Positions 1 through 10,723 of a stretch of 64,000 bases of DNA are shown one piece after another; the first letter of the stretch is position 1, and each line of letters begins with the position of its first letter. The position numbers were made by a program, and so were the translations under genes. The notes beneath the pieces were generated by a model. It saw only the letters and a list, made by a program, of their open reading frames with translations. It did not search any database and had not been told where the DNA came from. The DNA comes from Rhodeus uyekii (Eukaryota > Chordata > Actinopteri > Cypriniformes > Acheilognathidae): contig JAWRVZ010000049.1 in assembly GCA_037043235.1 (NCBI GenBank), positions 3,937,001-4,001,000 of the forward strand, in the 5' to 3' direction.

Positions 1-340
1 TCAAGGGCGCAGGTTGATGTTTTAAGGTGCTGTACTGTTTCTTCCTAAATTTTACCATCAATTGCTTCGAAAACAGACATAATAGCTACTTTCTGAGATT
101 GTGGTCTGATCTGTTTTACCCCAGTGCAGCTCAAGGATGAGCTGATCGCCTTTCTGATATTATTTATTTTCTCAGAGAAGAAGGAAGCAAACTCACAGCA
201 TTTGCTGTCTGAGAGCATTTCACTGGGAAACTGACTTGGGGAATTTGTTAGTCTCTCTACAGTAGCAAAAAGAGTGCGGGTGTTGTTTAAGTTTCTGTTT
301 ATAATATTTAAGAAGAAGGCAACCCTGGAAGGCAACACTG
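1..340 (-). mobile_element. Non-LTR retrotransposon (LINE) ORF2 fragment
   Basis: The minus strand is open from 338 to 45. It encodes a peptide with the pattern seen in fish LINE ORF2 proteins between endonuclease and reverse transcriptase: an RTLFATVERLTN-like stretch, an FPSEML stretch, then CCEFASFFSEKINNIR. No endonuclease or RT catalytic motif lies inside the window, so this is an internal fragment that may continue to the left. Assignment to a LINE is by family resemblance from memory, and the clade is not determined. It lies upstream of the first visible P450 exon, probably in intron 4 of that gene. Confidence 0.55.
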
Positions 341-723
341 CTCTGGAATACTATGCTCCCGGCGCCACCCTGGAGACATCCAGAACCATTCCTAGGGCTC
401 CAGGGTGGCCAATCCCCCCACCCTTGTTTTTGAATTCTGCTTCCTCTGTCTTGTCCTCCTGTTCCCATTCCCCACCCCCCCTAGAATACTCCTTTTATGG
501 CCCGAGATCGCACCTTGCAGGAGGGGGCGTTCTGTTACACTTATGTCATGTCTCTGCCCACTTCCCGTTTACTCACGTGACTTTCCCAGTGTGTTGTCAT
601 CTACCTGTCCCGCAATATTCTCCTCGGCAGTCTTGTCACCAATCGTTCCCCTGTGTTTATCTATGTGCTGTGTCAGTCTTGGTCCTTTATCGATCATGTT
701 AGTCCCTAAAGTGTACGTCCCTA
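341..723. mobile_element. Probable degraded retroelement (LTR-like) fragment
   Basis: This segment separates the LINE fragment from sequence that aligns with intron 4 of the second P450 gene (from about 724). It is C/T-rich, with runs such as CCCCACCC, and from about 533 it reads like the 5' part of a fish LTR (TGTTACACTTATGTCATG). No partner end, target duplication or coding potential was found. No P450 exon 1-4 sequence is present here, so those exons of copy 1 must lie left of the window or be lost. Confidence 0.3.
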
Positions 724-985
724 ACATAAACATAGATTGTTTAAAGAACACACATTTTCTCTGCAAAAGATTTCCAAGAGAATGCAAATTTTCTCAAGGA
801 ACAAAAATGATTTCACGAGAGACCGCAAAGTTTCTAAAGGGAAGTAAAAGATTTAAGGGAGAATGCAAACTTTCTAAAGGGAACACAAATGATTTGCGAT
901 AGAACACAAAGTTTCTAAAGGGAAAGGAAAAGTGTAGCGGAGAAAACACAGATTAATTAAACTATATAATAATGTCTAAAATATA

Positions 986-2536
986 CAGGGAGTGCAGAAT
1001 TATTAGGCAAGTTGTATTTTTGAGGATTAATTTTATTATTGAACAACAACCATGTTCTCACTGAACACAAAAAACTCATTAATATCAAAGCTGAGTATTT
1101 TTGTATCAATATTTTAAGTAGTTTTTAGTTTTAGCTATTTTAGGGGGATATCTGTGTGTGCAGGTGACTATTACTGTGCATAATTATTAGGCAACTTAAC
1201 AAAAAACAAATTTATACCCATTTCAATTATTTATTTTTTACCAGTGAAACCAATATAACATCTCAACATTCACAAATATACATTTCTGACATTCAAAAAC
1301 CAAACAAAAACAAATCAGTGACCAATATAGCCACCTTTCTTTGCAAGGACACTCAAAAGCCTGCCATCCATGGATTCTGTCAGTGTTTTGATCTGTTCAC
1401 CATCAACATTGCGTGCAGCAGCGACCACAGCCTCCCAGACACTGTTCAGAGAGGTGTACTGTTTTCCCTCCTTGTAAATCGCACATTTGATGATGGACCA
1501 CAGGTTCTCAATGGGGTTCAGATCAGGTGAACAAGGAGGCCATATCATTAGATTTTCTTCTTTTATACCCTTTCTTGCCAGCCACGCTGTGGAGTACTTG
1601 GACGCGTGTGATGGAGCATTGTCCTGCATGAAAATCATGTTTTTCTTGAAGGATGCAGACTTCTTCCTGTAGCACTGCTTGAAGAAGGTGTCTTCCAGAA
1701 ACTGGCAGTAGGACTGGGAGTTGAGCTTGACTCCATCCTCAACCCGAAAAGGCCCCACAAGCTCATCTTTGACAATACCAGCCCAAACCAGTACCCCACC
1801 TCCACCTTGCTGGCGTCTGAGTCGGACTGGAGCTCTCTGCCCTTTACCAATCCAGCCACGGGCCCATCAAGACTCACTCTCATTTCATCAGTCCATAAAA
1901 CCTTAGAAAAATCAGTCTTGAGATATTTCTTGGCCCAGTCTTGACGTTTCAGCTTGTGTGTCTTGTTCAGTGGTGGTCGACTTTCTGCCTTTCTTACCTT
2001 GGCCATGTCTCTGAGTATTGCACACCTTGTGCTTTTGGGCACTCCAGTGATGTTGCAGCTCTGAAATATGGCCAAACTGGTGGCAAGTGGCATCTTGGCA
2101 GCTGCACGCTTGACTTTTCTCAGTTCACGGGCAGTTATTTTGCGCCTTGGTTTTTCCGCACGCTTCTTGCGACCCTGTTGACTATTTTGAATGAAACGCT
2201 TGATTGTTCGATGATCACGCTTCAGAAGCTTGGCTATTTTAAGACTGCTGCATACCTCTGCAATATATCTCACTATTTTTGACTTTTCTGAGCCTGTCAA
2301 GTCCTTCTTTTGACCCATTTTGCCAAAGGAAAGGAAGTTGCCTAATAATTATGCACACCTGATATAGGGTGTTGATGTCATTAGACCACACCCCTTCTCA
2401 TTACAGAGATGCACATCACCTAATATGCTTAATTGGTAGTAGGCTTTCCAGCCTATACAGCTTGGAGTAAGACAACATGCATAACGAGGATGATGTGGTC
2501 AAAATACTCATTTGCCTAATAATTCTGCACTCCCTG
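986..2536 (-). mobile_element. Tc1/mariner transposon with IR/DR-type termini
   Basis: The element is bounded by TA dinucleotides (984-985 and 2537-2538). Its perfect outer inverted repeats begin CAGGGAGTGCAGAATTATTA at 986 and on the opposite strand at 2536. A second, near-identical site (GCATAATTATTAGGCAA) lies inside each end, at about 1178-1194 and 2339-2355. Each terminus therefore carries two directly repeated sites, the IR/DR layout known from Sleeping Beauty-type Tc1 elements. The 1.55-kb length and a central minus-strand transposase gene fit an almost full-length copy. It sits in intron 4 of the first P450 gene. The intron 4 sequence resumes directly at 2539 and matches copy 2, where the element is absent. 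Confidence 0.93.
1315..2318 (-). pseudogene. Tc1-type DDE transposase, broken by a frameshift
   Basis: Reading starts at the ATG at 2318 with MGQKKDLTGSEKSKI. An N-terminal helix-turn-helix region of the paired type follows, then the first catalytic Asp in WTDEM. The second Asp (QDNAPSH) and the final Glu (NPIENLW) of the DD34E triad are in another frame, which ends at 1315. The two frames overlap, and one small indel around 1860-1900 explains the break. This is shown by the family-typical continuation through GGGGVLVWAG being in the second frame. All three catalytic residues survive, so the copy is young but probably inactive. The real family length of about 340 residues matches the combined span. 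Confidence 0.85.
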
Positions 2537-2665
2537 TAAACGTACTTAAGCAGAACATTTCTTTTTTTTAATTGAAATAATAAACATGAATCATTTGTTT
2601 TCATGCCAGTGGTTTGTGTGTTATTTTACCTTCACTGCGTCCACATTTGTCCTCTGATCTGGCAG

Positions 2666-5600
2666 AACTTGGGTCTGAACGGGCCGCTGTACGATGCCGT
2701 GTCCATCGTTGAAGACGACGACTGGAGGAGAATCCGCAGCGTCCTCTCACCATCCTTCACCAGCGGACGGTTAAAGGAGGTCCGTGAGTGTTTATCTAAT
2801 TCGTTTTTTATTACATCGTTACGTGAAGACACATTACCTGTGTCTGATGAAGATTTACTGCCATTTCTCACTCTAGATGTTTGGCATCATGAAGACACAC
2901 TCTCAAATTCTAGTTCAGAATCTGGGGAAATCAGCAGCACGAGGAGAAAACTTGGATATTAAAGAGTGAGACATATTGCATAACCTGACTTCTTGTTTTC
3001 TGAAGCGATAGGAACAAAGCTGCAATAAATCACTATTTACCAGAGCAAAAGTGTTCAATTTCCGCACCAACCAGCTTCAACAATCTCCCAGACAGAGGAA
3101 ACATTCACTTCATTATAGAGTATATAGGCTATATGTTTATCAGATGAGGATAATAATGTCTTGCTCTCGTCTGCATGTGTTCAGGTTCTTTGGTGCGTAC
3201 AGCATGGATGTGGTGACCAGCACAGCGTTCAGCGTGGACATCGACTCCCTCAACAACCCCAAAGATCCATTTGTGACCAACATAAAGAAAATGCTGAAGT
3301 TTGACTTGCTGAGCCCTGTGTTCCTGATCAGTGGTAAAGAACTAGTAAAACACACTTTAAAAGCTAAGAAACTCTGTGAACAAATTCTTCACAGAACTAC
3401 AGATAACTTTGAACATTCCTTTAATATTACTGGAACAATGTTCATTGTTTTGAAAGAACCTTGTCAAGAACATTAGCCAAAGTCCTGAGAACATTCCCTT
3501 TACAATTTCTTCTGTAGCTTTATTTCCTTTCATCACCCCCGTCCTGGACAAAATGGATTTAGGCTTTTTCCCAGTATCTGTCACTGATTTCTTCTACGCT
3601 GCCTTAAAGAAGATCAAGTCAGAAAGAGTGTCCAACAACCACAAGAAGGTACAACCAACACTTAACAACTGAACAACTTTCGCAAGAGAACACAAAGTTT
3701 TTTGTGAACACAAAAGTCTTATGAGCGAGTGTAACTTTCTCAGGTCAATGCAACGCTTAAGCACGCAGTGTTTTAAACCAAGTTTCTCAATTCCTGCAGA
3801 AGAGAGTTGACTTCCTGCAGCTGATGGTCGATTCTCAGACGGCAGGGAAAACTCATCACAATGAGGAGCACCCGGAGAAAGGTGAAGCATCTCAGATGAT
3901 TAATCATATAAAAGAGCTTTCTAGCATGTATGAAGACACATAGCTTAAACCGTGTACTGTGCAGGTCTGAGTGACCACGAGATCTTATCTCAGTCCATGA
4001 TCTTCATCTTTGCTGGTTATGAGACAAGCAGCAGCTCTCTGGCGTTCTTCTTCTACAATCTCGCAACCAACCCAGACGCCATGGTGAAACTGCAGGAGGA
4101 AATTGACGAGACCTTCCCGAATAAGGTAGACCTCCAGTGAAACCCTCGTTGGGATCAGAGTGACGATTCTGAGACTAACAATTGATTGTGTGTTGAAGGC
4201 CCCGGTGGATTATGAAGCACTCATGAACATGGACTATCTGGACGCCGCACTGAACGAGTCGCTCCGGCTTTACCCCGTCGGAGCTCGACTCGAACGGGTC
4301 TGTAAGAAAACGGTGGAAATCAACGGCCTCATCATCCCTAAAGACATGGTGGTCATAATCCCGACCTTCGCCCTCCACAGAGACCCGGATTACTGGAGTG
4401 ACCCTGAGAGCTTCAGACCGGAGAGGTATGGACAGGTTTCTCCGGTTTCACTCATCATACAAGTCTGGTGAAGCTAAGCAAGCTACAATTGAACGTGAAA
4501 ATCACATTTTATTTCCGGATAGTGGAATTGATTTTTAATGATAACTTAAAACGTTAAAGACAGACTGTACTGTGAGCTACAAGGTTGTTCCTCAATGGTA
4601 TCTTACTTTGTCATAATTCCACATTATATCAACATACTTTTGCAAAGAATTGTTTATCAGCAGGAATCCTGATGAGAAATTACATTACCCATGAAACCCA
4701 AAGAAATATCCATCAGTTAGGAAATTGAAGCAATCAAACATACTTTTTTTGGATTATGCAAATGTAGGATTCTTCAAACATTATGGGAATTTTACTTTTG
4801 AACATTCTGAAAAAAAACCTAACATAAAAAAAAGACAAACATCCAACTTAAAATGTTTCAGGAAAAACACACCATGAACAATATTGAAATAATTTTTTTG
4901 TTCTAACGTTTTGGCAACATTATTAAATACCAGATAATGTTACTTAAAAAATGTTTGTTCATAAATTTAAGGGAATGTTTTAAGAACATTCCCGATCTCT
5001 GTGGATTACTACCAAGATTTTATTAAAGTACAGTGGTACCTCGAGATACGAAATTAATCCGTTCCGAGGCGTCCTTCGTATAATGAGTTTTTCGTATCTT
5101 GGAACACATTTTACATGTAAAATGGCTAATCCGTTCCAAGCCCTCCAAAAACACCCCATTAAATTTCATAATAAAGCTAAATTGACCTATAAACAATGAA
5201 ATAACGTAAAATGTCGATGTGGCAAGGGGGGCGTGGATATAAACAGCCTGGAAGGGAAAGACGGAGAGAGAGATCCGGACGAGACGCGAGTCGGCACGGA
5301 AGCGGTGAACGCGAGGCTCACGAGCGAAACGAAAGTGAAACCTAAACCGAGAGATATTGCGAGTGACACAGAACTCAGAGGGAGAAAAGTGACTCAGCTG
5401 AGAGAAGCGGGACAGTGGGAGTGAAACGCACCTGCTTATGTTTTGTTTTGTGTTTTGATTTATTTAAGACTCTAAAGAAATAAAAGCTTGTGAGTCTCAG
5501 TAAGGTTACCCTGCCTCCTTCTCCGTTCAGAAACCTTTCGTATCTTGAAAACTTTTCTTATGTAGAGCAGTACATTTTTTCATCTTTGCTTTCGTAACTT

Positions 5601-7063
5601 GGATTTTTCGTAAGTTGAGCCTTTCGTATCTTGAGGTACTACTGTATCTGTAAAATACCTATGGAAAAAACAGATCCAGATCCAAGGCCACTGAGAAAGT
5701 AAAACTGTTGCTCTAGGAACCTAACATTGCTTTGCTTCTGACAGAAAAACAATGATCGGTTTTGTATTAAGAGAACAACAATGAACCTCATGAAAAATCT
5801 TAGGTTACTTACGTAACCCTAGTTCCCTTAGAGGGAACGAGACACTGCGTCAAACGCATATGAGAACGTCAAACGCATATGAGAACCTTAGCGTGATTGT
5901 CTCTTGAAGCATAATGAAATCCAGGTGTGCGAGTGCACGTCGCCGAGGGTGACGTCATGAGCCAAGAGTATATAGAGCGCGCCGTGACCCTCCCGCTCGG
6001 GTTGGGGGGTGGTCTTCGGAAACCGCTCAGCTCAGGGTCTTTGGAGCGGACGTTGCGACTCCCTGCATATAAAGTTGCTGGAGATGTCGGCCGTCTGGAA
6101 GGCGCTTCAGGCCTTTCTCCCAGACCTTTGGGGACACCACGTGGTAGTTCAATCCGACAACACGTCAGAATTTCCCATTTCCGGCTTCAAGAGACAATCA
6201 CGCTAAGCCATTCTCACATGCGTTCGACGCAGTGCGAGTTCCCTTGACAGGGAACCTGAATTACAACTAAAACACTTTATTTTTTTAGAGTAACTGTCCG
6301 TTTAAATCGGTGGTCGGTAACCCGCGGCTCTTTCACCACTGTGCTGCGGCTCTTTCATCCCCTTCACGTATCTTATAGCATCGGTCCGCAACCCGCGCTA
6401 TCCGCGATCGGTCCACTATCACTCCGCCCACGGACGAAAGGAGTGTCGCTCCGCACCCCCCTGGTCGACAGAATGATCGGTCCCTAAGGAAAAAACATGC
6501 CCAGAGGCCACTGAGAAAGTAATACTCTTGCTCTAGGAACCTAACATAACTTTCACTTCTGACAGAAAAACAATGATGGGTTTTGTGTTAAGAGAACAGC
6601 AATGAACCTCATGAAACCTGAATTTACAACTAAAACACTTTATCTTTTTAGAGTAACTGTCTGTTTAAATACTTCAGACCAATGTGACTCTTTCCTGCCT
6701 TATTAACAGGTTCACTAAAGGAAACAAGGAGACGATTGACCCCTACATGTACATGCCCTTCGGCCTCGGGCCCAGGAACTGCATCGGGATGCGATTTGCT
6801 CAGGTGACCATGAAGCTGGCGATCGTGGAGATCCTGCAGAGGTTCGACGTCTCTGTGTGTGAGGAGACACAGGTGAGCAGCCGGATTACAAGAGGACTTG
6901 TGTGTGTGTGTGTGTGTTTGTTTGTTCGCTCACACTGAGCTTCTCCTGCTCTTCACAGGTTCCTCTGGTTCTCGACATCAGCGGTTTTCTGGCTCCCAAA
7001 GACCCCATCAAGCTCAAACTCAAGCCTCGGACAGTTTCAGACGTTTGTAACATCAAATCATAG
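2666..7063 (+). CDS. Cytochrome P450 family 3 (CYP3A/CYP3C type), copy 1, exons 5-13 (5' part outside window)
   Basis: Haem-thiolate monooxygenase of the ER membrane; family 3 enzymes oxidise xenobiotics and steroids. Coding exons: 2666-2779, 2877-2965, 3185-3333, 3518-3648, 3800-3881, 3965-4125, 4199-4425, 6710-6872 and 6959-7063, all with GT-AG borders and compatible phases (1221 nt, 406 residues plus stop). Exon lengths 114, 89, 149, 161, 227 and 163 equal those of vertebrate CYP3A genes. Visible motifs are the I-helix AGYETSS, K-helix ESLR, FRPERF, and the haem loop FGLGPRNCIG. Exons 1-4 are not in the window. The 2.3-kb intron 11 has swollen with a mariner MITE, a DIRS derivative and a local duplication. 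Exon 5 begins NLGLNGPLY where copy 2 has NFRLNGPLY. No stop or frameshift was seen, so the visible part looks functional. Subfamily 3A versus 3C is not resolved. Confidence 0.93.
5031..5644. mobile_element. Mariner-like non-autonomous element (TACGA terminal repeat family)
   Basis: Imperfect inverted termini run CAGTGGTACCTCGAGATACGA at the left and, in complement, CAGTAGTACCTCAAGATACGA at the right, flanked by TA on both sides (5029-5030, 5645-5646). Motifs of the type TTCGTATCTTG recur next to both ends. The interior carries a GC-richer segment (about 5225-5520) without a transposase. Intron 11 of the second P450 gene reads straight through this point (ATTAAAG followed by TCTGTAAAA near 21670), so the paralogue serves as the empty site. 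The family resembles those at 47231, 51108 and 63900. Confidence 0.8.
5661..6680 (+). repeat. Local direct duplication in intron 11 of P450 copy 1 with a hAT-like insert
   Basis: Sequence beginning GGAAAAAACAG at about 5660 and running through CTCTAGGAACCTAACAT to AGAGTAACTGTCCG (about 6300) occurs a second time at about 6488-6670. The first copy is split by a DIRS derivative; the second is not. Between them (about 6311-6487) lies a block with GGTCGGTAACCCGCGGCTC and repeated GCGGCTCTTTC, which resembles the ends of fish hAT elements. P450 copy 2 has only one copy of the duplicated segment (from about 21700). The duplication therefore arose after the gene duplication or was lost in copy 2. 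Confidence 0.7.
5796..6253 (+). mobile_element. Internally deleted DIRS-type element
   Basis: The left end carries GGTTACTTACGTAACC followed by GTTCCC and GGGAACGAGAC. The right end carries the inverted counterpart (CGACGCAGTGCGAGTTCCC). Sequence in between is self-complementary at the flanks (GAGACAATCACGCTAAG against CTTAGCGTGATTGTCTC). A short in-frame stretch (about 6082-6170) reads like the RNase H region of DIRS polyproteins (AVWKALQAFLPDLWGHHVVV, then SDNTS). It inserts between CATGAAA and CCTGAATT, and the unsplit duplicate at about 6617 gives the empty site. There is no target duplication, as expected for tyrosine-recombinase retroelements. Confidence 0.75.
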
Positions 7064-7125
7064 AGCAGCTTGTCCGTCGCACTCTTCTCTTTCAGTCCAA
7101 GGAGAAGATTTGATGGTTCTTTTAA

Positions 7126-7131
7126 AATAAA
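7126..7131 (+). promoter_or_regulatory. Poly(A) signal of P450 copy 1
   Basis: AATAAA lies 63 nt after the stop codon of copy 1. The same sequence context with AATAAA is found 63 nt after the stop codon of copy 2. Confidence 0.75.
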
Positions 7132-7491
7132 AGAATAGACGTAGTCTCTAGTCTTCAGTGAAGAGTTAGTTCATGGGCTCTTTCAGACTCGGACTGAGAG
7201 GTTTAGTAATGTTGGACAGATTCAGCTGTAGCCAGGGACTCATCTTTACAGGTCTTACTTTGATGATTGATAGAAGAAATGATATTAACTGGTTAAGAAA
7301 TTATATGGAAAATGAGAGTTATCAAATAAAGTCTGCAGAAATGTATCTGAAATATATGTGTGTCGTGTCTATTAAAAAAAAAACGTTTATAATATTTAAC
7401 CTTAAAACCGTAAGCCAAACTTACATAGTCTTGATAATTTACCAAATGAAAAAAGTCAGTTATTATTTGCCCTATGCTGTTCTAATATTAT

Positions 7492-10400
7492 GGGTGATTT
7501 TTCAATTGGGGGCTATTTTGCCATCTTACATTTTGATGAATTAAATTTGGTTGAATTTTGTTAGAATTATGTTAAGACAATGTTTACATGCTTTGATATA
7601 AAGACATAATAATGGCCACGACTGATCTTAAATATAGTTTGAGTATTTTATATATATTTGCCAACTGGCACTGCAAAACGTCATTACCATCACAACATCA
7701 AAAAGTCTCATAATGCAAAGAATGTATAATGGAGATCATTTAAACTCATTTATCTTGCAAACATTGTTATCCTTCAACAATACGTATAAAAACAAAATCC
7801 ATTCAGTGAATTACATAGATTTTCTTGTTCTTACCATCAAAATGTGTTTTTCTGTGTTCCTCAAAGCACATTTTTGTTTAATTTCTGGAAAATTAATTTG
7901 AGATGTTTTTTCTTTGAATAGGTGGATGAGTATTTCGATCGCTTTTCGGCTTTTCATGTAGCACCTCAAGATTGAAAATAAAACAGTTTTAAAGGTATTT
8001 TTGCTCTAAATTAAGCAGCGTTACGGTAATGACATACTGTTTTAGTAATGACATAAATGAAAGTTCACTGATACATAAAGCAAATTTAAAGGCTTAAATA
8101 ATGACTTCTGGTGAGTGTTGTTGAAAGAAATGGACAGATATGAGGACATATATATAAATATGACAAAACCATCAACTTGAACATGTTCATTTCAATCATG
8201 AAGAAACCATGCAATATTTCCTAGAGAATCAATTGTCACAATGGGATAAAACAGCATAGAAATATCCTTCATAAATACTTCATAACTCTGACTATTACCA
8301 ATAGGTGAACTATTATATGTTTGTGTTAAAAACTCATAAAAGTTGTATTGGGTTAAAACTAACAATGCATAATGAAATGTTTGCTTTCAAACATGTATTT
8401 GAACATTCAAAATGTGGATTAGAGATGATAAAGGGAGATGTGGGATGTGGAGAGAAAGAGATACTGGGCCCTAGTTTAAATGACAGGCATAGTGCAGTCA
8501 CTCAATGAGCAAAGATTAACTCCAGCCATGCCATTGTGTGTCATTTGGGAGTATTGTGGTGACCCAATGTTTTTGCTTAGGATCTTGCTCATTGTATTAA
8601 AATAAGCCAATTTAATTTCTTAAAGAATTGTCCTTTTTATGCTTTATGGGTGGAGAGGATCTGAGCACTGCCTCCTCTGTTAAGAAGGCTAAGAGCAGAG
8701 GTCCTGACACCAAGGTGTCCGACCTTACATTGGCGATCCTCCTCAACTGCCGCCTCCAAGTCAGGTTGCTTTGGGGAGTCGCCCCCTCCTAGAGTTTCTA
8801 GCAGGTTCTAGTCTCTAGGACCCGTAACTGATGCTCTTACTCACCCTTACGGTTTGGGAGTGGTCCTGAGAGGTCACTCCCTCATACACAGCCTTGAGAG
8901 GCTGTTTCCCTTTGGAGAGTCTCTGGTCGTGTACCGACGCCTACCAGAGGTCTCCCAATGGGTTCTGCAAGGCAGACCTAGGGGCCATCAACCATGCACA
9001 TAGTTTCTGGTCTCTCAACCAAGGTTGCTGAGACCACTCTCCTCTCCAGTGCCCCCACCGCAAGGGAACTGTACACCCCTAAGTCATGCTATTTCACTAC
9101 AGGGTTCTCTCCTCCCACCCAAGAGGTTTACATGGCTGCCTTGCTTACCACGTACCTCTGGGTGACTCATGCTTGGTACTTGTTTCCTTTGCGGCTTGAG
9201 GCTTCTGTCCTCTTCCCCGTTAGTGATCATGACCAGGATTCAAGAACAAGGTCATTCCAGTGTGAGCACTGGACCCTGATGTCCACTAGGTCTCCCTGTG
9301 GTGTAGGACTGACCTGCTGTTCTTCTGCCGGGACCCTTGAGTGGGCCCTGGCATCTAAACTACTTTTAGCAGATAGATAGCTGAGGCTAGCTTGCTTCAG
9401 ACACTCTCTGAGCTGCCGTTTCCAGTTTCCGGTGCCCTTTTATGATCCTGGATCATGATGTCACCAACCTGCGAAGATCATCCCGTGATCGACTTCACAG
9501 TGCTTCACGAGACTACATGCCAAGGCATTCCCCAAGCGTTTCCGACGCAGCGTCTCGTTCCCCCTGAAGGAACTACGGTTACATACGTAACCCGATACAT
9601 TTCATTAGTTTGTCTGTTTTTTGCTTTGGGGAGTCTAGTTGTGAAAGTTGCCCAGAAATCCTAGTGCATCTCTTTTTGTATTTTTCCATTTTTTTCTGTG
9701 CCATTTGTAGCTTCTTTTGGATAGCAAAAAGATCACAATAGACTTTTGCTTTATTTGCCCTAACTTTCTTACGACCTCTTAAAACTTTTTCTATAATTTA
9801 TAGACCTTTCAGTTGATTTCTTGGGAGCCATTCTGGTGGAAAAATAGTTTTAGGAAGTAAGGCATCTCACTTAAGTTTCATTGTAAAATCACACTATTAT
9901 GCTTCTTTAACTTAATTTATGAACACATAGTATGATACAGACACAGAACATGTCATTACCACAACAAATTGCATGATGGTAATGACATGTTTCAGTAATT
10001 ACATTTTTTTTATTTTGAGGAAAACAGCTATCACTCAACAGCTAGTACAAAAAGAACTTTCAATACAAATAAATCATGTGAATAATATATATATTTATCA
10101 AAATATTGCTGCTACAGCATTTATGGTAATGAAACAGAATAAGTTAAATTACTTACTTTTTCAGACATCAAATATCACTGTTCTTTCACTGCTGACATGT
10201 GCTCCCCTGCTAGTCTTCATTTCCATGGTTACAGCATAAAAAAATCTTACCCTCAAAAATATCCTTGTTGTAATCATAGACTGTTGCGGTAATGACAGCA
10301 TTTTTGTGGACAATAAATTACTAAATTGTTAAAAAAATATTCATAAATTACACAGATATGAACCCAAATTATGCATCTAGTGCCTTTTTAAGTTACTGTT

Positions 10401-10723
10401 TAAACATATATTGTGATTTTTTTAATGAACTGATAAAATTTTATCATATTTTCAGAGCAGATAAGTTTTAAAGTCTGGTTTAGGGACAAAGCCCGAGTAA
10501 TGTATTTAGTCAAATATTAGTGATGGAAATTTTTTTTTAAATGGAATTCATACTGATTTTATTGTATAAAATGTTTTGGTGGTGGTGCAATAAATATTAT
10601 TTGAAATAACTAAACTATTATAAACTATAACTATAACTAAACTACTTTATTATATAATATAGTATTTTTAACATGAATGTATAACCTGGGGACATAAAGG
10701 TTCCCCTAATCGAAGAATCACTC
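7492..10723. mobile_element. Unclassified AT-rich TIR element carrying repeated TGTCATTACC keyword (element R1)
   Basis: Homology with the region downstream of P450 copy 2 stops at about 7487, marking the left border. There the sequence reads GGGTGATTTTTCAATTGGGG (7492-7511). An inverted match, CCCCTAATCGAAGAATCACT, lies at 10703-10722. Inside, TGTCATTACC or its complement occurs at 7679-7688 (one base different), 8025-8034, 8044-8053 (one base different), 9951-9960, 9978-9987 and 10288-10297, plus a weaker copy at 10125. The pair at 9947-9960 and 9978-9991 is a perfect 14-bp inverted repeat. A DIRS end is nested inside. No transposase-like coding was recognised, so superfamily is unknown. 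Confidence 0.5.
8630..9592 (+). mobile_element. 3' part of a DIRS-type retroelement
   Basis: The segment is GC-richer than the AT-rich sequence on both sides. Its right end reads GACGCAGCGTCTCGTTCCCC followed by GGTTACATACGTAACC, the terminal inverted repeat also found, inverted, at 16001. Upstream, degraded coding traces in more than one frame fit the tail of a DIRS polyprotein, but no intact domain is left. It interrupts element R1. The left boundary (about 8630) is judged from base composition only. Confidence 0.6.

Noticed and set aside
2603..2962. Continuous 119-codon frame over P450 exon 5 and beyond
   Set aside because: After exon 5 it reads through the 97-nt intron and then exon 6 in the wrong frame. 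The spliced product is supported by paralogue and phase.
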